Assembly (NCBI GenBank): GCA_023091665.1
Contig: JALJCQ010000030.1
Span: forward strand, 1,056,501 to 1,120,500
Source of the DNA: Pythium myriotylum
Lineage: Eukaryota > Oomycota > Peronosporomycetes > Pythiales > Pythiaceae
Direction of reading: 5' to 3'
Length of the DNA stretch: 64,000 nucleotides
Positions 58,397-64,000 of the stretch are shown in pieces (the stretch's first letter is position 1; each line of letters starts with the position of its first letter). The notes below the pieces were generated by a model. It made no database searches and was not told the DNA's origin. It was given only the letters and a program-made list of their open reading frames with translations. Position numbers and translations under genes: made by a program.

Positions 58397-59486
58397 AAGC
58401 CTCATCTTTTTGCTCCAACGCACAACCCACAACACACCAAGAAACCACCTCCCTACGACTCCTCCTACCAACCCACACGCAACAGCACTCACCCCAACTC
58501 CATACCTCCCACACCTCCCACACCTCCCACACCTCCCACTCACCACCTCGCCAGACCGCCTGATCTTCGATCCACTGCACCTCTGCACGCCTGGCTGTTG
58601 CAACACGACCATTCCTTCCCACTCCGTCCCCTTTACGTCTTCTCTCCCCTCTGTCTTTGCTCAGACCCCAGACACTACTCTCACACACTCCGGAACACAA
58701 ACAACATCGATAGCCCAGACACAACGCCCCCTACGCAGTCTCGCACACTTCGTGACTGCCGAAGCCACCTGCATGCTTCGCACTCGACCTACTTGCCCAT
58801 ACGTCTCGACATCGCGCACCGGCAACTGCTGTCCGCTCCTCGACATCTTGACAACATCGGAGCAAAGTAGCTATGACACACAGTGCGACTGGCGGCACCT
58901 CGGGTCAGCCGTCCGGCCGGCCCCTGCAGTCTTGGCTGTGTCGCGTGGTGAGCAACGTGTCGTGTTGTGGGCCGCGCGCCGTGGTGTGCTGTGCTCTGTT
59001 CTGTTGTACTGTGGGCCTGGTTTGATGGCGAACAGTTCGTGGGGGCTCCTGGTTTCTGGTGTGGCCGCAGAACCGAACGAAAGATCAGTAACTCGATGTG
59101 AGGCTTGTGGGAGAGCACGAGCACAAAGCACCACGCCATAATGGAAGAACGAACGTGGCGATGCCGTGAAGAGGAGTAGCCGTGAGCAGTAGGAGTGTGA
59201 TTTGGTTAACCGACGAAATGGTGCGCCTCAGTCTCGGCCACTCTCGACAGGTAGAATGGTGTGAGTTGTTGTGTAGTGCGGCGATGAAGACGGTCGTGTC
59301 GATGATGTTCGTTGTGTTTGTCGAGGTGATGCGTGTGTTTTTGAGTTCTGAATGGGTCTGTGTGTGTGTTGTAGCGTGTTTTTTGTTGTTTGTTGTTGTG
59401 TTTGGTGGTTGTTTGTTGTTGTGTTTGTGGTATGTGTGGTGTATGTCGGTATGTGTTTAGACGGGGTCGGGGTAGGCGAGCGTGCT

Positions 59487-59559
59487 TCTCCTATAGCTCA
59501 GTTGGTAGAGCGTGTGGCTGTTAACCGCAAGGTCGCCGGTTCGAACCCGGCTGGGAGAG
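59487..59559 (+). tRNA. tRNA-Asn(GUU), array copy 26
   Basis: Same sequence as copy 1. Last intact gene in the window; the next unit is interrupted by LINE copy 2. Confidence 0.97.
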
Positions 59560-60650
59560 AAGCCTCATCTTTTTGCTCCAACGCACAACCCACAACACAC
59601 CAAGAAACCACCTCCCTACGACTCCTCCTACCAACCCACACGCAACAGCACTCACCCCAACTCCATACCTCCCACACCTCCCACACCTCCCACACCTCCC
59701 ACTCACCACCTCGCCAGACCGCCTGATCTTCGATCCACTGCACCTCTGCACGCCTGGCTGTTGCAACACGACCATTCCTTCCCACTCCGTCCCCTTTACG
59801 TCTTCTCTCCCCTCTGTCTTTGCTCAGACCCCAGACACTACTCTCACACACTCCGGAACACAAACAACATCGATAGCCCAGACACAACGCCCCCTACGCA
59901 GTCTCGCACACTTCGTGACTGCCGAAGCCACCTGCATGCTTCGCACTCGACCTACTTGCCCATACGTCTCGACATCGCGCACCGGCAACTGCTGTCCGCT
60001 CCTCGACATCTTGACAACATCGGAGCAAAGTAGCTATGACACACAGTGCGACTGGCGGCACCTCGGGTCAGCCGTCCGGCCGGCCCCCTGCAGTCTTGGC
60101 TGTGTCGCGTGGTGAGCAACGTGTCGTGTTGTGGGCCGCGCGCCGTGGTGTGCTGTGCTCTGTTCTGTTGTACTGTGGGCCTGGTTTGATGGCGAACAGT
60201 TCGTGGGGGCTCCTGGTTTCTGGTGTGGCCGCAGAACCGAACGAAAGATCAGTAACTCGATGTGAGGCTTGTGGGAGAGCACGAGCACAAAGCACCACGC
60301 CATAATGGAAGAACGAACGTGGCGATGCCGTGAAGAGGAGTAGCCGTGAGCAGTAGGAGTGTGATTTGGTTAACCGACGAAATGGTGCGCCTCAGTCTCG
60401 GCCACTCTCGACAGGTAGAATGGTGTGAGTTGTTGTGTAGTGCGGCGATGAAGACGGTCGTGTCGATGATGTTCGTTGTGTTTGTCGAGGTGATGCGTGT
60501 GTTTTTGAGTTCTGAATGGGTCTGTGTGTGTGTTGTAGCGTGTTTTTTGTTGTTTGTTGTTGTGTTTGGTGGTTGTTTGTTGTTGTGTTTGTGGTATGTG
60601 TGGTGTATGTCGGTATGTGTTTAGACGGGGTCGGGGTAGGCGAGCGTGCT

Positions 60651-60667
60651 TCTCCTATAGCTCAGTT
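60651..60667 (+). pseudogene. tRNA-Asn 5' remnant (first 17 nt) left of LINE copy 2
   Basis: Cut after the same tRNA nucleotide as the remnant at 34653. With the preceding T it forms the 18-bp left target duplication (60650-60667); the right copy is outside the window. Confidence 0.95.
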
Positions 60668-61057
60668 TCAAGGCGTCTGTATTAACTAAAATTAATGCGA
60701 CTATGACTACTCTAATCTACCTCGTCGATGAATATTATACACTTGACTAGTATGTGACGAGGCTGGGAGCTTCAATTGTTGAGTTGTTGGTTGACTTCCG
60801 TTGGTCTTGACTGGTCTAGGTACTTGTTTTAGCACATCGGTTGGATAACTGCGGTTAGCTCAAATGGTTGTGAGCGTGGACCCCGATGTTGTCGGTCGCG
60901 CGGGTTCGATCCCCACCTCGGGGAGGTTTCTTGTGCTAGTGGTTTCGCTTGACTTCGGTCGCGAAGGTACGCTCTGATTCCAAAACGAGGTTGGTTTCGA
61001 GCCAGTATTGAAAGCAAGCACCCGCACTGAAGAAGAAGAAACGGCAGGAAATCGCTT
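60668..61057 (-). other. LINE copy 2 3' UTR
   Basis: About 390 bp with the same layout as copy 1: terminal block, tRNA-like block, variable block and GAA-type microsatellite. The middle blocks align poorly with copy 1, while the two ends align well. Confidence 0.75.
60849..60921 (+). other. Degenerate tRNA-like segment in LINE copy 2 3' UTR (antisense to the element)
   Basis: GGTTAGCTCAAATGG (A-box/D-arm with GCTC...GAGC paired) and GGGTTCGATCCCC (B-box/T-arm). The middle folds as a short CCGA/TCGG hairpin rather than a normal anticodon arm. It keeps the same tRNA-type elements as copy 1 despite strong sequence change between them. Confidence 0.6.
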
Positions 61058-64000
61058 TTATGCCAAAAAGCGAACTGCAAACAACCCCATGTTGTTTTGC
61101 AGGAAGGCACCGAAAGAAGGCGTAGACTGGAGACTTGACAACACAACCTGAAGCGAAGCACGCTGCGCATCGTCGTACACACGTCGAAGACACGCACGCA
61201 CATGAGCACCCACAGTCGTATACACCACACGCAGTGCTGCAATTGTTGGCATCGGGGACCGCCCGTTGAACAGTCGCCCATTGCGTTCAGTCCACAACAG
61301 GTGAAGCACCACAGCACGGATGACTTGCCACAGGTCTTGGATTTCTTCTGTGTGGTCCTTCCACACGGGAGCAACGCGGATGGCTTTACCGAAGACAATG
61401 TCGGTCCAGGAGGGTCGAGATGTGAAGAACACCGACATATCACGGAAGATGTCGCGCCATATCACAGTCGGCAGCACACACTCGAAGAACAAATGACGCG
61501 CCGTCTCCACTGAGTTGCAGCCTGGTCGAACACAGTACACGATGCCGGGATTTGCCACCGTCATGAACGAGAAGCGTGAGCGAGTCGGTAACAAGCCGTA
61601 CGCCAAGCGGAACTGGAGGTCTTCGTATATCGGGAGAAGCAACACACGAAGCCGCTTGCGTAGCTTGTTGAATCGGAGGACCACGTCTGTAGGCGCTCGA
61701 GGGTCGTGGAAGAACAGCGGATGCGTTCTCGTCGGCTCTGGAGCTTGCCACACCAGGCGGAGCAGTTGGGATCGTGGAATGCGCGGCACCCAGCACACAC
61801 GGTCGTTGATCTCCACACCGACTCGCGGATGTTGGTGCTCAGGCGCCGTCGGTAGCACTCCATCGACTGGGACAGAGCACATTGTGCAGAGACGCCCGAA
61901 AACTTGCGTGGCTTCCTCGTGAAGCTTGAGCAGCCACGTGTACTGTCGATACGGGGTGATGGAGACTTGGGTGTAGTCGACATGTCGCTCAGCAAACTCG
62001 ATCGCGCTCGGCCACTTGTCGCCTTCACCAGCGAAGTCACGAAGAGATCGCAACTGAAAGACACGGGCAACTTGCCGACGGAAGCTTCGTTGCGGCTCTG
62101 CAATCATGCTGAGAGAACGATGCTGGGACGGCGTTGTGTCGGAACGGCTGGTTGGGAGGAACTGGAAGTTCTTGTCGCCATGGAACCAGATCGGTTGGTC
62201 GAGTGCAAACGCAAGACGGTCTTCTGGAGGGAGGTCGAGCCACGACACCGGCCACTTGATAGCGTACCAAGTCTTCCAGGCCGCACGCCACCACGAAGAG
62301 AGCTGGTCCCACTCGATCGAGCCTCGATGCCGCCACGGACTGACGTAGAGAAAGTCGAGTGGCCTCTGCGGGCCCCACCGCGGAAGACTGATCCGCAGCA
62401 GCTCGACTCCTGCTACCGTCCAGTTGCCGGTCGTCGATGCCGAAGCTGCCGTGAACTGAAGCAGGAGCTGCAGTGACTGTCGCTTGAGCACACCGTCGAG
62501 ACTCGGTACCTGCAGACCCCCAGACTCGCGCGGCAGGTTGACAAATTCGTTCGAGATCAACTGGACATGCCGAGCGTCGCGTTCGTAGCGCCGACTCAAG
62601 ACGAACCGGTGTAGCGCGGCTTGCCACTTCTTCACTCGTCCTGGCGGCACAACAACGTGAGCAGTGTAGTGCCACAGACGTGAGAGCACCATGGTCTGGG
62701 CGACGAGGAGCCTGCCTTGGAGCGTCCGTGCGCGCCGAAACCACTGCTTGAACCCGTCAAAGAAGCGTCGATCGAGGTCTTCAACAATCAACTCCGTAGT
62801 GCGTCGCTGTCCGAACAGGAGACCGAGGAACTTGACCGTGGAGTCTTCATCGAGAACCTGCACACCTGGTATGCCCGGGCATCGCCGCGTTCGATGCAGC
62901 GACATCAGCACACACTTGTTCACGTTGAGCTTGGCGCCGGAGCCTTGACAGTATTCTTCGACCAACCCAAGTTGCGCCTCGACACCAGCGATAGAGCCCG
63001 ACAGTAACGCCGAGTCGTCGGCGAAGAAAACACTCGTGACGGTGGCATCCGCTGTCAAGCAGATCCCATGTTCTTCGTGCTGGCGGAGCAGGTTACCGAG
63101 TGGCTCGATAACAAGCAAGAACAGCAGCGCCGACAGCGGATCACCTTGCTTGACTCCGCGCGTTGGGCAGAGCGGGTCTTGCACGAATCCGTTGATCATG
63201 AGATGCGCGCGTGGTCGAGTGTACAGGAGCTTCACCCACCCCGAGAACGCCCCGCCACATCCCATCCGATCGAGCACCTGAAACATGTAGTTCCAGTTGA
63301 CGCGGTCGTACGCCTTCTCAAAGTCGAGGAACATGGCGTAGGCTTCTTCGTCGCGCGCGGTGACGAGGTCTTGCAGGTCACTCACGAAACGAACGTGGTG
63401 ATGCAGAGAGCGACCACGCACGAAAGCCTTCTGGTCTTGGTGCACAAGCTTGGTCAGGAACAACTGCAGTCGGAAAGCGAGAACCTTTGACAGTGCCTTC
63501 ACGTCGACACCCATCAAAGCAATTGGGCGATAGTTGCCTGGGTCAGCTCGGGATCCCTTCTTGTGCAGCAGACTGATCGCAGACTGGCGCTGACACCGAA
63601 GGAGCTCTCCTCGCTGAAGCTGGTAGTTGAACACGATCTCGAGGCATTCACCGAAGACGTCAGGAGCCACTTGGTAGAACGAAGCTGGAAGCCCATCCAT
63701 CCCGGGTGCAGACGATGCCCGCATCTTCTTGATTGCACTAGCAAGGTCCGCCGCTGTGATCGGAGCGTTGAGGATATTTTGCTCGTCTTCAGACAGTCGG
63801 CGGTCGATCGTGTCGAGCATCCGGTCAATCTGGCTCTGCTCAGGCTCTTGGACGACAACACCACCGCGCTCAACATCGCCCATGATACCGCCCCAGTGCT
63901 GATTGAAGGCAGCCGCGATATCCGCGGGGTTGCTTGATGCTGAGCCATCTTGAAGCCGCACTTCTTCGATGCTGACTCTCCGCAAGGATCCGTCCAGCGG
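61058..64000 (-). CDS. LINE ORF2 copy 2, partial (reverse transcriptase and C-terminal zinc knuckle)
   Basis: Open from the window edge to TAA at 61060-61058 (980 codons visible). It lacks the endonuclease domain only because the window ends. FLDFEKAYD, QGDPLSALLF and FFADDSALL are intact, as is the CX4CX7HX4C knuckle. A few dozen scattered substitutions separate it from copy 1 with no frame damage, so both copies may encode active protein. Confidence 0.92.
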   Translation of the reverse strand, partial: PLDGSLRRVSIEEVRLQDGSASSNPADIAAAFNQHWGGIMGDVERGGVVVQEPEQSQIDRMLDTIDRRLSEDEQNILNAPITAADLASAIKKMRASSAPGMDGLPASFYQVAPDVFGECLEIVFNYQLQRGELLRCQRQSAISLLHKKGSRADPGNYRPIALMGVDVKALSKVLAFRLQLFLTKLVHQDQKAFVRGRSLHHHVRFVSDLQDLVTARDEEAYAMFLDFEKAYDRVNWNYMFQVLDRMGCGGAFSGWVKLLYTRPRAHLMINGFVQDPLCPTRGVKQGDPLSALLFLLVIEPLGNLLRQHEEHGICLTADATVTSVFFADDSALLSGSIAGVEAQLGLVEEYCQGSGAKLNVNKCVLMSLHRTRRCPGIPGVQVLDEDSTVKFLGLLFGQRRTTELIVEDLDRRFFDGFKQWFRRARTLQGRLLVAQTMVLSRLWHYTAHVVVPPGRVKKWQAALHRFVLSRRYERDARHVQLISNEFVNLPRESGGLQVPSLDGVLKRQSLQLLLQFTAASASTTGNWTVAGVELLRISLPRWGPQRPLDFLYVSPWRHRGSIEWDQLSSWWRAAWKTWYAIKWPVSWLDLPPEDRLAFALDQPIWFHGDKNFQFLPTSRSDTTPSQHRSLSMIAEPQRSFRRQVARVFQLRSLRDFAGEGDKWPSAIEFAERHVDYTQVSITPYRQYTWLLKLHEEATQVFGRLCTMCSVPVDGVLPTAPEHQHPRVGVEINDRVCWVPRIPRSQLLRLVWQAPEPTRTHPLFFHDPRAPTDVVLRFNKLRKRLRVLLLPIYEDLQFRLAYGLLPTRSRFSFMTVANPGIVYCVRPGCNSVETARHLFFECVLPTVIWRDIFRDMSVFFTSRPSWTDIVFGKAIRVAPVWKDHTEEIQDLWQVIRAVVLHLLWTERNGRLFNGRSPMPTIAALRVVYTTVGAHVRACLRRVYDDAQRASLQVVLSSLQSTPSFGAFLQNNMGLFAVRFLA

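Larger units (their letters stand above)
42027..60667 (+). repeat. Right block of the tRNA-Asn tandem array (units of 1164 bp)
   Basis: Sixteen intact tRNA genes and one 17-nt remnant. Fifteen of sixteen spacings are exactly 1164 bp and one is 1163 bp. All units have four minisatellite copies and the G variant at -380, in contrast to the mixed left block. Confidence 0.97.
60668..64000 (-). mobile_element. Non-LTR retrotransposon, copy 2 at the identical tRNA position (5' part beyond window)
   Basis: Same orientation, same junction and same 3'-terminal sequence (TCAAGGCGTCTGTATTAACTA on the plus strand, 1-20 shared) as copy 1. The ORF2 region is almost identical to copy 1, but much of the 3' UTR is clearly diverged. 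The element continues past the right edge. Confidence 0.93.

Noticed and set aside
22293..60667. Recurring open frames of 60-180 codons in every array unit, on both strands
   Set aside because: They recur only because the DNA unit recurs. They overlap each other in several frames, run through the tRNA gene, change with 9-bp minisatellite number, and one is altered by a 1-bp deletion. No domain is recognisable.
22293..60667. CRISPR-like or bacterial repeat array
   Set aside because: Units are about 1.16 kb and near-identical throughout, with no short repeat/unique spacer pattern. Neighbouring genes are intron-containing and eukaryotic.

Overview
The window comes from a eukaryotic nuclear genome and reads as a flagellate oomycete (Phytophthora/Pythium type). 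The evidence is GC-rich, tightly packed genes; very short GT-AG introns (58-82 bp), most with strong GTRNGT donors; a cilium/flagellum transition-zone gene; and oomycete-like TCATT initiator motifs upstream of two genes. Exon structures given here were worked out by hand from splice signals, phase and family alignment, and no expression data were available.

Positions 1-21.1 kb hold eight protein-coding genes: the 3' part of a secreted S1-type serine protease with a Pro/Thr stalk; a CC2D1/Lgd (DM14 + C2) protein; a very large RPGRIP1-like protein with C2 domains, an IQ motif and a long EF-hand array; eIF4E; an AAMP/Sqt1 WD40 ribosome-assembly factor; the CAAX prenyl protease RCE1; a small Lys-rich protein; and a PWWP-PHD-ePHD chromatin reader. 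RPGRIP1-like/eIF4E and AAMP/RCE1 are head-to-head pairs sharing intergenic promoters of about 300 bp. From 21.1 to 22.3 kb there is no intact gene, only a decayed Ty1/copia RNase H fragment, a CA microsatellite and an 18-C tract.

From 22.3 kb to the right edge the window is one structure. It is a tandem array of about 1.16-kb units, each carrying one complete, apparently identical tRNA-Asn(GUU) gene (26 intact copies seen), invaded by a LINE-type retrotransposon. The retrotransposon (34,670-42,026) encodes a large ORF1 and an ORF2 with AP-type endonuclease, reverse transcriptase and a C-terminal zinc knuckle. It sits inside the D-loop of a tRNA gene and is flanked by an 18-bp target-site duplication. 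The duplication covers the base before the tRNA plus its first 17 nt, so an intact tRNA gene is regenerated next to the element's 5' end. A second copy (60,668 to the edge) sits at exactly the same nucleotide of another unit. This points to a site-specific non-LTR retrotransposon that uses a repeated tRNA gene as a harmless landing pad, in the way R1/R2 use rDNA. Both element copies also carry a degenerate tRNA-like segment with A-box and B-box-like sequences in their 3' UTR.

The array units differ mainly in the copy number of a 9-bp minisatellite (3-6 copies) and a few SNVs. The left block is heterogeneous and the right block almost perfectly homogenised.
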